DNA of 7,439 bases from Victivallales bacterium (GTDB lineage Bacteria; Verrucomicrobiota; Lentisphaeria; Victivallales; JAUVCU01), in contig JAOZMT010000098.1 of NCBI GenBank assembly GCA_029934175.1, positions 1-7,439 on the forward strand, given 5' to 3'. Shown here piece by piece: positions 7,334-7,439 of the stretch. The stretch's first letter is position 1; every line of letters begins with the position of its first letter. Under the pieces are notes generated by a model. The model was given only the letters and a program-made list of their open reading frames with translations, searched no databases and was not told the DNA's origin. The position numbers and the translations under genes were made by a program.

Positions 7334-7439
7334 TTATTTGCATAATTCGCAAATAACTTTATTTTCTCCATCTTGAAGTTTAGCTTCAGGAATAATATTT
7401 CCTTCAATCTCTTCTCCATTTAATGTAAATTTAGCTACG
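7334..7439 (-). CDS. 3' end of a minus-strand gene, possible GH94 sugar phosphorylase (partial)
   Basis: On the minus strand an open frame enters at the right edge and runs for 34 codons to a TAA at 7336-7334. It reads VAKFTLNGEEIEGNIIPEAK, then LQDGENKVICELCK. The pattern of a short beta-strand, DG/NG turn, IEGN-x-IP and a closing strand resembles the C-terminus of GH94 glycoside phosphorylases (cellobiose or chitobiose phosphorylase type), which split beta-linked disaccharides with phosphate. This rests on memory of that tail only, so the family is a guess, while the coding call is better supported. The last seven codons coincide with the window's 15-bp repeat. The gene converges on the glycosyltransferase, with 45 bp between the two stops. 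Confidence 0.55.
   Translation of the reverse strand, partial: VAKFTLNGEEIEGNIIPEAKLQDGENKVICELCK
7338..7352 (-). repeat. Copy of the 15-bp element, inside the 3' end of the minus-strand gene
   Basis: Read on the minus strand this is TTGCGAATTATGCAA, differing by one base from both the terminator arm (7291-7305) and the bamA promoter copy (2902-2916). It encodes most of the terminal residues ICELCK. With its surroundings it can also form an 8-bp stem (7334-7341 with 7349-7356). Confidence 0.55.

Noticed and set aside
7183..7419. A 78-codon minus-strand frame across the glycosyltransferase 3' end and the terminator
   Set aside because: It runs through the palindrome and the glycosyltransferase coding region; the other minus-strand frame ending at 7334 gives a much more protein-like sequence.

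Overview
The window is AT-rich (roughly 30 % G+C by eye) and tightly packed. The proteins point to a Gram-negative (diderm) bacterium using the standard code, with TGA as a real stop: a BamA outer-membrane assembly factor with a signal peptide and five POTRA domains, an Mla-type lipid-transport permease and ATPase, and a lipopolysaccharide-type glycosyltransferase. The membrane protein with an LF(K/R)PFD-x-x-KWFVLGF start and the CGTG-TTTTT / ATCTGCG intergenic repeats make me lean towards a low-GC member of the PVC group, such as Lentisphaerota. That placement is an impression from memory, not something shown here.

Layout. Positions 1-194 are non-coding and repeat-rich: CACGGAAA repeats, a (TAAA)8 microsatellite, an inverted CGTG-x5 array and an ATCTGCG array. 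Then come mlaE (195-998) and mlaF (995-1747), overlapping by ATGA, and a 341-residue multi-pass membrane protein of unknown function (1774-2799). A 169-bp gap (2800-2968) carries a good promoter candidate. It is followed by bamA (2969-5242), dtd (5246-5704), recX (5707-6198) and a family-4 glycosyltransferase (about 6179-7288), all on the plus strand with gaps of 3 bp, 2 bp and an overlap. A perfect 15-bp inverted repeat (7291-7321) separates this unit from the 3' end of a minus-strand gene (7334-7439) whose C-terminus resembles GH94 sugar phosphorylases.

How the genes fit together. There appear to be two plus-strand transcription units, both largely concerned with the cell envelope. The first provides the inner-membrane half of a phospholipid transporter but no MCE (MlaD-type) subunit next to it. 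The second couples outer-membrane protein insertion and probable LPS core synthesis with two housekeeping quality-control genes, D-aminoacyl-tRNA deacylase and the RecA modulator RecX.

I see no clearly new system. The most interesting items are a recurring 15-bp element TTGCGANTTATGCAA, found in the bamA promoter, in the terminator and as the last codons of the minus-strand gene; the clustered intergenic repeats at the left edge; and the orphan mlaEF pair beside an uncharacterised membrane protein.
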